From Paraflavitalea sp. CAU 1676 (GTDB lineage Bacteria > Bacteroidota > Bacteroidia > Chitinophagales > Chitinophagaceae), in the NCBI RefSeq assembly GCF_029223285.1, contig NZ_JARHUJ010000002.1:434001-498000 (forward strand): a DNA stretch of 64,000 nt. The letters run 5' to 3'. Position 1 is the stretch's first letter, and every line of letters starts with the position of its first letter. Below are positions 27,273 through 36,154 of the stretch, one piece after another. A program made the position numbers and the translations under genes. The notes below the pieces were generated by a model. It was not told the origin of the DNA and made no database searches. It was given only the letters and a program-made list of their open reading frames with translations.

Positions 27273-29000
27273 ATGAACAACAGGAAACAAATTACAGGGA
27301 TAGCATTGCTGGCGGCGGCCGTTATCGGCAGCATCTCGATCCCCGCATGTAAAAAGTACGACGATCCGCCTCCCTTCTTCGAAGAAGATGATACCACAGT
27401 AGTGTTGTCCTCGCGGAAAACATTGCTGGTCGTGATCGATGGGGGAGTGGCCGAAGCTTTCCGGACCATCGCACCGCCAAGCATCACCACCATGCTCACA
27501 CATGGCAAGTATACCTATACAGGCCGCACGGAAGATGTATCGACCGACGGGGCCTCCTGGAAATCCCTGGCATCGGGCGTATCCTATACCCGCCACAAGA
27601 TATCCGATAGCTCGCTGGTATTTTCGGCGCCCTCCGGCGGCGACCTCCACGATGCTCCTGCCAACTTTCCATCCTTTATGCAGTTCATATTAACCTCCAG
27701 CCGCTCCGATATCCAGACGACGGTGATCAGCCCCTGGGGTTATATGATCAATAAACTGTTCCCCGAAGCGGAGAAGCCGATCGCAGTAACAAGCGACGCA
27801 GCCGTAAAGGACAGCGCAGTGGCCCAGTTGAAGAATGGCAATCCCGATCTGATGATCACCCATTTCAATGGCATCAGCGCAGCCGGAAAGGAATTCGGAT
27901 TCGATGCAAACGTAGCCGAATACAAAGCAGCGGTGCTGAAAGTAGATGGATACATCAATGAGATCATGACCGCCCTCAAGGCGCGTAAGGAGTACAATAA
28001 AAAGGAAGAATGGCTGGTGATCGTTACCACCTCGCATGGTGGCCTCGGTAAGTCGTTTGGGGGTAGTTCAGCCGCTGAGACCAATGTGTTCACGCTTTAC
28101 TACAACGAGAACATCAAGAAGCAGGAACTGATCCGCGGCGGATATGTAGGGGTGCAGATGAAGGGAAAAGATGCCACAGCTATTGCTGCTAGCCTCGCCG
28201 ATGGAACCCAATACAACCCCGAGCGTAACCAGCAAACGGTACAGATCAGGGTAAAAGGAACATCGGGCGCTTATCCGCACTTCTTCTCCAAGATGCAGCG
28301 CTGGCCATCTACACCAGGGTGGTCGATGTTCTCCTCCGGGTCCAACTGGTCGATATCTGTACGATCTACCACCAGTGGAGAGCTTCGTATACAGCCGGGA
28401 TCACCTACGGTGTTCAATAACCAGTGGCATACCATTACGATCGTGTTTGCTGATAGCGCTTCCAAGCGTTGGCTGAGAAGGTATACCGATGGCGTGCGCC
28501 ACGACCAAACGGAGCTCACGTCCCAATATGCGAATGGTGGCACGTACACGAATTCCTCACCGCTCACAATAGGATTCGGATCCGATCCTACCTATACCAG
28601 TTCCGTGTTCTATTCCGCCGACGCGATGGTATTCAATACCGCGCTCACGGATGCGGAGATCAAGGATAATATTTGCCTGCGCGATCTTACGAAGCATCCG
28701 CAGTATGCAAGCCTGGTGGGTTACTGGCCCGGTTCGGATGGTTACGGCGGACAGTTTATCAACAAGGCGCCCAACCAAACCAACAACTTTGTCCTGAAAG
28801 GATCCTATAAATGGGATGGTCTCAGCGATGTGCCCTGTACCCTCGATCCGCTCACGACTACCCAGGTGGCAGTACAGCCCGCCAACGTAGATGTGGTAGC
28901 GCAGATCTTCTACTGGATGCGTATTACCATCAAGTCCGACTGGAGCCTCGATGGCGGATCCTGGATCAAGTCCTTCGAAAGAGAGTTCATCAAGCTATAA
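27273..29000 (+). CDS. Lipoprotein with degenerate alkaline-phosphatase-like domain and LamG domain (second copy)
   Basis: 575 residues, lipobox Cys26 (SIPAC). Same architecture as 23433-25244. Asp56 in VVIDGG is kept and a Thr91 (VSTDGASWKSLASGV) stands at the nucleophile position. The second metal-site segment reads FNGISAAGKEFG, with Ser202 and Lys206 in place of Asp and His. The third reads VTTSHGGLGKSFGG, with Ser254 for Asp, His255 kept, and Phe in place of the last His. The LamG domain spans about 300-475 (PLTIGFGSDPTY). The two copies have lost different ligand sets, so both look like binding rather than catalytic domains. Last gene of the unit, 20 bp before a strong terminator. Confidence 0.85.
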   Translation: MNNRKQITGIALLAAAVIGSISIPACKKYDDPPPFFEEDDTTVVLSSRKTLLVVIDGGVAEAFRTIAPPSITTMLTHGKYTYTGRTEDVSTDGASWKSLASGVSYTRHKISDSSLVFSAPSGGDLHDAPANFPSFMQFILTSSRSDIQTTVISPWGYMINKLFPEAEKPIAVTSDAAVKDSAVAQLKNGNPDLMITHFNGISAAGKEFGFDANVAEYKAAVLKVDGYINEIMTALKARKEYNKKEEWLVIVTTSHGGLGKSFGGSSAAETNVFTLYYNENIKKQELIRGGYVGVQMKGKDATAIAASLADGTQYNPERNQQTVQIRVKGTSGAYPHFFSKMQRWPSTPGWSMFSSGSNWSISVRSTTSGELRIQPGSPTVFNNQWHTITIVFADSASKRWLRRYTDGVRHDQTELTSQYANGGTYTNSSPLTIGFGSDPTYTSSVFYSADAMVFNTALTDAEIKDNICLRDLTKHPQYASLVGYWPGSDGYGGQFINKAPNQTNNFVLKGSYKWDGLSDVPCTLDPLTTTQVAVQPANVDVVAQIFYWMRITIKSDWSLDGGSWIKSFEREFIKL

Positions 29001-29020
29001 GATTGTGTTGTGCTGTTAGT

Positions 29021-29051
29021 AAGGGCCTGTATCATAGATACGGGCCTTTTT
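29021..29051 (+). terminator. Rho-independent terminator of the 11-gene SusC/SusD-M60 unit
   Basis: A 13-bp stem with two G-U wobbles (arms 29021-29033 and 29037-29049) closes on the 3-nt loop ATA and runs into a T-rich tail (29047-29051). It lies 20 bp after the stop of the last LamG gene and marks the end of the transcription unit. Confidence 0.9.
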
Positions 29052-29285
29052 GTTGTTGGCCGGTCCGGTGGTCCCTCCGGCCCACACTGTTGGGCCGCCT
29101 AAGTCGCCTGTTTCCCCGGTTTTGCATCTTTACCCACGTGCATGCTGGCCTCCCTGTTCGTGCCCCACAGACCCTCCACCACCGCTATATCGCCATACAA
29201 CACCCTGCCTCCGCCCCACATGGAGGTATAACCTTTTTTTAGTAAGTTCGACACCAGTTAAACAACCGGAAACCCCATAAGCCTT

Positions 29286-30404
29286 ATGTCATTCTTCAAG
29301 AAACTATTCGGCAAAAAAGAAAAGCCTCAACAAGAGGAAGTCGTGCTTCCATGGCTGGAGGCCGCGAAAAGTCCCTGGGGTGTCAGGCTGCTTGACCTGC
29401 GGCCCTATACGCATCAAATGATATCCACCACAACGGAGAAGCGGCTGGCCGAAAATGCGGCCTCTTACATGTCGGATGATGGCTTGTCATTTGTAGGCAT
29501 CCAGCCTCCGGAACAAGAGACGATTGCGGCAGACATTTGCTTTAAACTCGAAAAGTCGCTACTGCCGGGAGTCTTATTTATTCCGGCAATGATGGAGCAC
29601 AAGTGGGCAATCTACTATCATGGGGAGAAAATAATCTTTGTGCGGAGTTGGCTGCGGGAGGTGTGGGTTACTGCGGAGACAGTGCAGGAAAACGGTCAGT
29701 TAAGAGTGACCTCCATTACAGGGAAGTTTCTGGAAAGTGAACCACCGGAATTTACCCGGCGGCTGTTGAAAGCAATTCTGGCAACGCATGCGATGCGGGA
29801 AACGGTACCGGTACCATTACCTTCGGAACTGGTTGAAGAGCCCATAGAGGCAGCGCAATGGGCTTTTTCGGTATTGGGCAATCTGGCCGATTGCGGAGTG
29901 TTTGAGGACGATTTCGATTATGAACTGACCAGACCGTTACGTTCCAGTTCTTTAATGCATATCGCAGTAGCAAGAGGCGATCTTCACGAGGTTCATAAGT
30001 TCATACAACAGGGAATTGATATCAATACGCTGGCGGCGGATGGTATGTCAGCCTTGCATTGGTCAAATGCCCCCCAGGGCACGGAAGCGATGAGCACGCT
30101 GTTGGAGCTCGGAGCCGACCCCAATGTTCGGTCAGCCGAAGGCGCAACGCCATTGATGAATGCGGTGCAGTCGAACAAGGCAGCACATGCCGGCGTGCTA
30201 TTAAAAGCCGGAGCAGATGTGAACGCTAAAGACATCCGCGGATTCACGTCCTTGCACAGGGCGGCCGAAATGGGGCATGTTGACATGGTGAAGTTGCTAC
30301 TCGCTGCAGGCGCCGATAAAGCGATAGCCGCAGGCGGCTACACCGCCCTTTCGCTGGCAGAGCATCGTGGAAACAGGGAGATCATCAAGTTGCTGCGGGG
30401 GTGA
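29286..30404 (+). CDS. Ankyrin-repeat protein with uncharacterised N-terminal domain
   Basis: 372 residues, no signal peptide (starts MSFFKKLFGKKEK). Residues 20-200 form an alpha/beta domain of unknown family that resembles DUF1444-type proteins only loosely. Residues about 222-372 contain about five ankyrin repeats (SLMHIAVARGDLHEVHKFI, GMSALHWSNAP, GATPLMNAVQSNK, GFTSLHRAAEMGHVDMVKLLL, GYTALSLAEHRGN). Ankyrin proteins bind other proteins; several act as immunity proteins. It starts the patchwork of orphan genes that follows. Upstream 29052-29285 holds no gene. Confidence 0.85.
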   Translation: MSFFKKLFGKKEKPQQEEVVLPWLEAAKSPWGVRLLDLRPYTHQMISTTTEKRLAENAASYMSDDGLSFVGIQPPEQETIAADICFKLEKSLLPGVLFIPAMMEHKWAIYYHGEKIIFVRSWLREVWVTAETVQENGQLRVTSITGKFLESEPPEFTRRLLKAILATHAMRETVPVPLPSELVEEPIEAAQWAFSVLGNLADCGVFEDDFDYELTRPLRSSSLMHIAVARGDLHEVHKFIQQGIDINTLAADGMSALHWSNAPQGTEAMSTLLELGADPNVRSAEGATPLMNAVQSNKAAHAGVLLKAGADVNAKDIRGFTSLHRAAEMGHVDMVKLLLAAGADKAIAAGGYTALSLAEHRGNREIIKLLRG

Positions 30405-30507
30405 CGCATCCGAAAAATGGATAATATTGTGCGAGTAGGTGTAGGTGACAGAACTTTAACACAAAATAGCTGACAGGAATTATCATGTCTCAGCAAATTT
30501 ATGTAAT

Positions 30508-30852
30508 ATGATTTTCGATGAGTTGTCATTCCATGATGCGCGGATCCTTGAAGTAAAGGAGGATACTGCTACACAGACTTTGGATTTCGTGCTTTATTTT
30601 CCAGTTGACTGGGAGAATAACAAGTTCGAAAAGAAAGTGCTTCGGTTTAAAGATGCCATTGTGTATGTCAAAAAAGAAATCCTGTTTGCTGGTTGTCCCA
30701 CAATCATGGAGGTGAAGGAGCAGCATTCACACAAGCATACTTATACATTTGCAGATGGCATTACCGTAAGTTCAAAATACAAAATCAAAATTGAAACTAA
30801 TGCAGGCGATCGCTTTGTAGAGTTTAATGAAGCTGAATTGTTAGATGTTTGA
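30508..30852 (+). CDS. Small hypothetical protein, possibly immunity-like
   Basis: 114 residues, beta-rich, cytoplasmic, no signal. It opens with DELSFHDARILEVKED, a pattern like that of small immunity-type proteins with an N-terminal H-D-A motif. No family is firmly recognised. The AT content is visibly higher than in the SusC unit. It precedes the next hypothetical gene by 37 bp. Confidence 0.6.
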   Translation: MIFDELSFHDARILEVKEDTATQTLDFVLYFPVDWENNKFEKKVLRFKDAIVYVKKEILFAGCPTIMEVKEQHSHKHTYTFADGITVSSKYKIKIETNAGDRFVEFNEAELLDV

Positions 30853-30889
30853 GGCAAATCCACAGGTTGCACTTGAAAATAAACCATAG

Positions 30890-31522
30890 ATGTCATCAAA
30901 ATCGGATAAAGCTAAAGGGGCGTTTTTCGGCTCTACGGAAAGGGAGCTGGAACAATTCTTTGTGGGACTTGGAGAAGTCTCATTCGGCGAAGACGCTGTG
31001 ACTTTCAAAAATTATCCGTTTGATAAATCGTCTGCTTCAGTCAAAATTGAAATTACTTCGAAAGACATAATAAATATTTGCACGAAAACTGCTCCGCCGA
31101 CGATTAGGGTGGGCGACGAGTTGATATTTGTTTCAGCCGAACACCGGCAGGAACTTAATGATTTTGCGGTTCGCCATAAAATTCCGGTAGTAGACAGAGT
31201 CGAGCTGTGGGATTGGATACTGGAACCATTTCTTGACACGGAATTTCCAAAAGAACAAGAGGATAGGACATACTGGTTGTTAGAAAGGTATGCCCTGAGT
31301 AGGCAGGAGGTTGATCTACTAAGGAAGACAGTGAAAGATCAGATGATGAAGTACAATTTTGACACAATGATTTGGGAGTGGGTAACGTTTGGCGCATTGG
31401 ATGTGTTGACAGCAATGAGGCCGAAACTGACTCCTGAAGATTTTAATTCGTTTTACAAGCAGGTCATTGAAATTGCGATACGGCCAGATTCAATGAATAA
31501 ATGCGATATAACTAATTCGTGA
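30890..31522 (+). CDS. Hypothetical protein
   Basis: 210 residues, cytoplasmic, unknown family. The first half is alpha/beta (VSFGEDAVTFKNYPFDK; IRVGDELIFVSAEHRQEL) and contains IPVVDRVELWDWILEPFLDTEFP. The second half is helical. Followed after 25 bp by an exported protein gene. No function is proposed. Confidence 0.65.
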   Translation: MSSKSDKAKGAFFGSTERELEQFFVGLGEVSFGEDAVTFKNYPFDKSSASVKIEITSKDIINICTKTAPPTIRVGDELIFVSAEHRQELNDFAVRHKIPVVDRVELWDWILEPFLDTEFPKEQEDRTYWLLERYALSRQEVDLLRKTVKDQMMKYNFDTMIWEWVTFGALDVLTAMRPKLTPEDFNSFYKQVIEIAIRPDSMNKCDITNS

Positions 31523-31547
31523 CAACCATAACAAGCCTTTCTTTTGT

Positions 31548-32330
31548 ATGGCAAAAGCTGTGATAGTGCTTTTCTTGTTATTCTTTTTAACAGCAAACTT
31601 TTCGTTTGCCCAAACTTCTCCGAAGTTGGATGCGACAATGGCATTCATAAAATCAAAAGGAATCAGGTTGAATACAGTAACACCGCCACCTGGGTTTACT
31701 GTCTATTACGATTGTGACTCTTTATTATTTATGAAGGGTATATTCGGCGATACCATTAAGATCTGGACACCAGCAGTGGATTCGCATCAGGAACTCGAAG
31801 ATTTTCATGGCATTATTGAGAATGAAAGTTTTGGGGTGACGCAGTTTGCAAAAAACATAGACAATGATGGTCGCATCATTGTATCATCCTATTATCAGAC
31901 TGACTTTATATACAGGAATGATTCCTTGTTTGAGATTCGGAATTCAAATCCGGCACGACCAGGGACCCTGATCAAACTTTTTGACGACTACTTTAACAAG
32001 AAAATAGACAAGGATACTTATGAAACCCGGTTGGATAGCCTTAACAAGATCGAAGAAAGTCAGGCAGTCTACACGCCGAAATTGATATTTGCGAAAAAGA
32101 TGTTTCAAAAAGGCAAAAAGGTAAAGCTGCCAAAGAAATTGAATTTCGAAAGAGATGAAATTGAGTTGGAAAGTCAGTGGCAGGAAAACGGCAAAACCTG
32201 CTACCTGGTAAGGATCAATAATAAGGTAGATGGCCAGGAGACTACCTATGCTTATGCCATTGATCAGGATATGAAATTTGTCTACTGGGAAGGCTGCGCC
32301 GGACGGTCATCGCCTGGGGGCAGCAAATAA
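31548..32330 (+). CDS. Exported hypothetical protein
   Basis: 260 residues with a clear signal peptide (VIVLFLLFFLTANFSFA). The mature part is polar, with many Lys and Asp and no conserved motif that I recognise. Composition is AT-richer than the flanking catabolic loci. Confidence 0.65.
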   Translation: MAKAVIVLFLLFFLTANFSFAQTSPKLDATMAFIKSKGIRLNTVTPPPGFTVYYDCDSLLFMKGIFGDTIKIWTPAVDSHQELEDFHGIIENESFGVTQFAKNIDNDGRIIVSSYYQTDFIYRNDSLFEIRNSNPARPGTLIKLFDDYFNKKIDKDTYETRLDSLNKIEESQAVYTPKLIFAKKMFQKGKKVKLPKKLNFERDEIELESQWQENGKTCYLVRINNKVDGQETTYAYAIDQDMKFVYWEGCAGRSSPGGSK

Positions 32331-32407
32331 GGAGCGACCACCCTCAATTCCCCATCGGGTTTGTGTATATTTATGGATCGCAAACCAATTAACTGCAACC
32401 CCTTTTT

Positions 32408-32968
32408 ATGACAGCAAAGACCACCATCGAAATCCCGCTTAGCAAAGTAAAACTGACTAAACTTGTGTTTTACTGCGTTTTGTTCCTGGCCGGTGGACTT
32501 TGGATGATTATATCCAACCCGCAAACAAGTAATCCTGTTTTTAACAATCCTTTTGTCAAGGCAGTATCCGCCTATGGTGGCGTATTAATGGGGATATTGG
32601 GGATCATTTTCATAGGCAGGAAGTTATTCGATAACGAACCGGGTCTCGTGCTTAGCGAGCAGGGGATCATTGATAATGCAAGTACTTACAAATTCGGGTT
32701 GATCCCCTGGTCAGATATTTCTCAGATATATGACAGAACGGTTCAGGCATCCATAACTTCGAAGCAACGTTTCGTGACAATAGGCCTGGAAAATCCTGAT
32801 AAATACATTTCCAGAGAAACAAATGTTCTAAAGAGGAAACTATTACAAGCAAACGCCAAAAACTATGGTTCGCCCATTCACATTTCAACAAATGGGCTAA
32901 AGACAAGCCATAAAGAGTTACTGAACTTAGTAAACTCTTATTTTGAAAAATACAAACAGGTTGATTGA
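32408..32968 (+). CDS. STM3941-like two-helix membrane protein
   Basis: 186 residues. It begins with IEIPLSKVKLTKLVFYCVLF, has two transmembrane helices (about 19-35 and 50-70) and then a cytoplasmic PH-like segment (GLVLSEQGIIDNAS, FGLIPWSDISQIYD). This matches the layout of STM3941-family proteins, which are small stand-alone membrane proteins of unknown role. The family name is from memory. Confidence 0.7.
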   Translation: MTAKTTIEIPLSKVKLTKLVFYCVLFLAGGLWMIISNPQTSNPVFNNPFVKAVSAYGGVLMGILGIIFIGRKLFDNEPGLVLSEQGIIDNASTYKFGLIPWSDISQIYDRTVQASITSKQRFVTIGLENPDKYISRETNVLKRKLLQANAKNYGSPIHISTNGLKTSHKELLNLVNSYFEKYKQVD

Positions 32969-33030
32969 TAGGGTAGGGGCGTCTCAATAGTTTCATAAAC
33001 CACTGTTGTGCAGGCGACAGCATAGTTGCC

Positions 33031-33441
33031 TTATTGGCTGAGTTCCTCCTGCATTTGTTCTAGTTCACTAAGCTGAATGCTAAGCTGATTGATACCGGCC
33101 TTGAGGATCTCTTTAGCCTTTTTCTTGTTGGAAGAGTTATGGTCGATATAATTGGCAGCATCGATGTAGGCGTTCAGGTATAAATTGCTTAATGTCAGAA
33201 AGCTATCATAAAGAGCTTCGATGTCCTCGGGTTCAAATTGCTCTGCAACAGTAGGGTCGCTGGCAAATTGCAGGGTGTGTGCGAACGTTAAAGTTAGAAT
33301 CGAATTGTTTTTAGAATCCTTTAGCTGATTTGCGTACTTCAAAATGGCTTCGTCAGCACTGAGGGAATAGGTTGCTTTAACAAATTCTAAAACGGCTTTA
33401 TTCTGTATGATGAGGTTGTTGATAGAATCCTTAAGCGTCAT
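33031..33441 (-). CDS. Helical hypothetical protein
   Basis: 136 residues, almost fully alpha-helical, with a C-terminal coiled-coil-like segment (INQLSIQLSELEQMQEEL). No signal peptide. Forms a minus-strand run with the DUF6717-like gene 12 bp upstream. Function unknown. Confidence 0.65.
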   Translation of the reverse strand: MTLKDSINNLIIQNKAVLEFVKATYSLSADEAILKYANQLKDSKNNSILTLTFAHTLQFASDPTVAEQFEPEDIEALYDSFLTLSNLYLNAYIDAANYIDHNSSNKKKAKEILKAGINQLSIQLSELEQMQEELSQ

Positions 33442-33453
33442 CTTGCTGAAAGT

Positions 33454-33819
33454 TTAGTTAGTTATTTCACGTTCCCTCTTTACGTAGATTTTATCTGGTA
33501 AATGACCAAATACAAACTCAGTTACCTCGCATAGCCACATTGTTATGTTTATCTCCTGGCCTTCGTAGGTCCACATTTTATAGTATCCGCCACCGATCAT
33601 AGGGTCACATATTTCGATAAGGTCAAGCAAGTCTGAACCTTCAAAAAACTGTGTGGAGATTTGGAGGCTGACAGACGTCGAGTTTTCTGCCATCAGATCA
33701 AGCATGGTGTCTGCGCCATCCACCATTTGCAGGGCGCCCATGCTGCCTCCTTGTTCGAGGTAGGCTGGAAGGTCAATATACCACTCGTCTCCCCGTTTAA
33801 TAAACTTGTAAATGCTCAT
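33454..33819 (-). CDS. DUF6717-like protein
   Basis: 121 residues from ATG 33819 (MSIYKFIKRGDEWYIDLP). The opening W-Y-I-D-L-P motif, the GALQMVDGADTMLDLMAE block and the later YYKMWTYEGQEINITMWLC fit the DUF6717 family as I remember it. These are small cytoplasmic proteins of unknown role, often seen among orphan or immunity-type genes. An in-frame upstream ATG at 33861 is less likely because it would overlap the gene before. Confidence 0.65.
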   Translation of the reverse strand: MSIYKFIKRGDEWYIDLPAYLEQGGSMGALQMVDGADTMLDLMAENSTSVSLQISTQFFEGSDLLDLIEICDPMIGGGYYKMWTYEGQEINITMWLCEVTEFVFGHLPDKIYVKREREITN

Positions 33820-33842
33820 GCTGAATTGAGGTTTAGTACATT

Positions 33843-34007
33843 TCACCGCGTAGGCTCCCAAACATAGTTCCCGGTTTTATCGAACTCGTCGGAAAATGAA
33901 GTGACCGCGTCAAATTCAAAATCTATGACAACCTTACCTTTGCAGTCGATAAAACCCGACTTACCATCTTTAGTAACGGGAAACAGGTCCTGATGAGGAT
34001 CTTTCAT
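33843..34007 (-). CDS. WG-repeat mini-protein, probably internally deleted
   Basis: 54 residues from ATG 34007. It contains a single WG-repeat unit (DGKSGFIDCKGKVVIDFEFD) followed directly by DKTGNYVWEPTR, which looks like the usual C-terminal end of longer WG-repeat proteins. The simplest reading is loss of the middle repeats of a longer gene, leaving an intact frame. Whether it still works is unclear. Confidence 0.5.
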   Translation of the reverse strand: MKDPHQDLFPVTKDGKSGFIDCKGKVVIDFEFDAVTSFSDEFDKTGNYVWEPTR

Positions 34008-34066
34008 ATTTACCTTTACTGATTCGAAATAGATGTGTAAGTCTATGCAAGCTGTAAACAATTGAT

Positions 34067-34351
34067 CTACACCTCAGCCGATTCAATAACTTCAAAAAGC
34101 TGTGCCTTGGGACTTGTTATAACGGTGCCTTGAACCTTATTCCACAAAGTCTGTAACTTCTGTAATGTTAGCTCCGCCTCAGCGGGATTGTCAAATTCAA
34201 GGTCCACCACAACATGGTTGGGGTCGGTCACTGATCGGTATACCGTGTACCTTCTTACGCCCGAGGCCTTTCTGTCAATCGGGTCAGCGTCGAATGTCTT
34301 TTTCCAGCCGTCATAGCTGGGAACCGGATGTTCGATATGAAGAACTACCAT
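34067..34351 (-). CDS. Small dimeric alpha/beta-barrel-like (monooxygenase/cyclase-like) protein
   Basis: 94 residues. The order of segments (HIEHPVPSYDGWKKTFDADP, GVRRYTVYRSVTDPNHVVVDLEFD, AEAELTLQKLQTLW, AQLFEVIES) is that of a ferredoxin-like dimeric alpha/beta barrel, close to small proteins annotated as cyclases or antibiotic-biosynthesis monooxygenases. No substrate is implied. A TGTCTCAATAC motif lies 44-54 bp upstream of its start. Confidence 0.65.
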   Translation of the reverse strand: MVVLHIEHPVPSYDGWKKTFDADPIDRKASGVRRYTVYRSVTDPNHVVVDLEFDNPAEAELTLQKLQTLWNKVQGTVITSPKAQLFEVIESAEV

Positions 34352-34394
34352 AACATGAGTTTGAGAGTTTTATTGCCCAGGTTGGTACGCTGGA

Positions 34395-34405
34395 GTATTG
34401 AGACA
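34395..34405 (-). repeat. Single GTCTCAATA-type motif
   Basis: Minus-strand TGTCTCAATAC followed by TCC. The same 11-mer is present twice upstream of the Bcr/CflA exporter (39558-39595). Here it lies upstream of the small alpha/beta-barrel gene and is a candidate regulator site. Confidence 0.35.
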
Positions 34406-34460
34406 TATAGGTATATGATATAATAACTAAAGGTAATTTATAAACGGGGTTTGTAATTAA

Positions 34461-34868
34461 TTATTCAGTAAAAGGCGTCAAATCCTGACCCAATTGATGG
34501 AGCATTCCGAGAAAATCATATTGATTCCAGGCTTCGGCAACCCTCCCGTCTTTGATCCTCACCATACAAAGGCCCGAAAAGTTAACGGTCTTACCGGTTT
34601 TTCTATGCAACGCAGTTACCTCCGTCAGAGCGCATTCCATATCATCCTGGGATATTACATCTTTAGTGGTGACATGAATATTCTCGAACTGCTGCCTGAA
34701 ACCTCTGTAAAAAAACTTGAAGCCTTCAGGTCCTCTAGGTTGTTCTGGAGATAATATGCCATGCGCATAGGAGTCTGGTGTCATAAGTTCGTCTATCGAC
34801 TCTTCGCGGTTTTGATTCCACACCTCTTCAAACCAGCGATTCAGGAGTGTTGATTTGATGTCTCGCAT
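34461..34868 (-). CDS. SnoaL-like ester cyclase family protein
   Basis: 135 residues with the NTF2/SnoaL fold pattern: NRWFEEVWNQNREESIDELM at the start, GPEGFKFFYRGFRQQF in the second helix, and the C-terminal VNFSGLCMVRIKDGRVAEAWNQYDFLGML. Members hold small hydrophobic substrates in a conical pocket; the reaction here cannot be told. The 259 bp upstream (34869-35127) hold no gene with a start codon. Confidence 0.8.
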   Translation of the reverse strand: MRDIKSTLLNRWFEEVWNQNREESIDELMTPDSYAHGILSPEQPRGPEGFKFFYRGFRQQFENIHVTTKDVISQDDMECALTEVTALHRKTGKTVNFSGLCMVRIKDGRVAEAWNQYDFLGMLHQLGQDLTPFTE

Positions 34869-35127
34869 GACGTTAATTCTACTTGAAAAATTGGCAGCTG
34901 TCGATATGTTTCAAATCTACGGGCAGTAATCAGAGAATCGGATATATCATTTCACTATTTCGTCAACAATCCACTTGCTAGTGATCTGATCGGACAAAAA
35001 TTACAAAAAAACCAGCTGCTTGCCAACTGTATTTGCCGGATGCCGGATTAAATTGGTCCGTTGGTCGCTGGATTGCTGGCGTCACTACATTGTTGAGCGT
35101 AGGAGGCCTTAAGAGTAATAAAACGAT

Positions 35128-36099
35128 TCAGGTTCCTCCTTTCTGCCTCTTAAATTCGGAAATCTGGCTTCGGTGAGCTTCCGATTGCGCGGTTTTCTCC
35201 CAATGATCGATAAGGTCATTGATCTCCTGGTCCTTCGGGTCGAGGGAGTAGTAAAGAAGCGCAGCATTGATCCTGTGCGTTTCTTCAAGTGATCCTGTTA
35301 ATTCTTCACCGTCAATGCTGAAGGTTTCATTTCCGGCCTCGTCATATGATAGTATGGCACCATCAAGTAGGGGAGACCTGTCCTCAATGTCTTCGCCTTT
35401 TGCCAGGGCTTTGATGAATGATAGTTTTTCGATTGCCTCCTGCGGATAGTTGATGGATAATAGCCTGAGTATAGCGAGCCCATCGATGGGATCGTCTGCT
35501 GAATACTCTTCAAAAACAGCAAGCATGATGCTGGGTACTTGTTTATTGCCTGGAATGGAAGACAGCGATGCTATTGATGGAAATACCGCTTCATACCTGA
35601 AAGACTGTATTTTTTCGCCAATATCATTAATTATATTGTCGGTTTGTATTCCTTCTTTTGCTAGCCGGCACAATACATGAATTGCCTTATATTGTGTCCA
35701 GTCGTATTCCCCAAATCCAATTGAATATAAGGTAGGGATCGATTGTTCTTTATAGTTGAATAAGATCTCAAATACTGCGTTCTGGCAAATATTCATCCAT
35801 ACGCCAAACAGTCCATACTTGACCGTTTTGCTTTTCAGGTGTTCAGGTTCGGGCGGATTTTTATGAAAGAACCTGGTAAGGCCTTTGGCCTCATTGAAAC
35901 TCAGACGGGAGGCTACCTCTTGCGCTTTTGTTCTGAACCGATCCTCGTCCTCGAACTCCTGGGCTACCTCTATCAGTAATTCCCCTGGATCTAGCCGTTT
36001 ATTAGACGCGTCGAAGGATGGATGCCCGCCCTTCTCTGATGGCTCTTTATCATCGGTCTTCCTGGTGATTCCTAATTTTTCTAGTATCCTTCTGATCAT
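35128..36099 (-). CDS. Hypothetical helical protein
   Basis: 323 residues from ATG 36099 (MIRRILEKLGITRKTDDKEP). A longer start at 36180 would overlap the upstream disrupted gene. After a charged linker, the body (about 50-320) is made of repeated helices with a HEAT-like look (AIHVLCRLAKEG, GLAILRLLSINYP, NAALLYYSLDP). No signal peptide and no catalytic motif. The layout is like some immunity proteins, but this is a guess. Confidence 0.6.
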   Translation of the reverse strand: MIRRILEKLGITRKTDDKEPSEKGGHPSFDASNKRLDPGELLIEVAQEFEDEDRFRTKAQEVASRLSFNEAKGLTRFFHKNPPEPEHLKSKTVKYGLFGVWMNICQNAVFEILFNYKEQSIPTLYSIGFGEYDWTQYKAIHVLCRLAKEGIQTDNIINDIGEKIQSFRYEAVFPSIASLSSIPGNKQVPSIMLAVFEEYSADDPIDGLAILRLLSINYPQEAIEKLSFIKALAKGEDIEDRSPLLDGAILSYDEAGNETFSIDGEELTGSLEETHRINAALLYYSLDPKDQEINDLIDHWEKTAQSEAHRSQISEFKRQKGGT

Positions 36100-36154
36100 T
36101 TGAAAGATGTTTTTGAATTGTTCATTGGGTATGCGTCCACACCCAACTGCATGG

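Noticed and set aside
23433-29000. Calling the two LamG lipoproteins active sulfatases or phosphodiesterases
   Set aside because: Key metal-binding His and Asp residues are replaced in both copies, in different ways.
34869-35060. Open plus-strand stretch of about 58 codons, ending near 35050, in the gap between the ester-cyclase and HEAT-like genes
   Set aside because: It has no start codon after the preceding stop and resembles no family. Treated as chance or an unrecognisable remnant.
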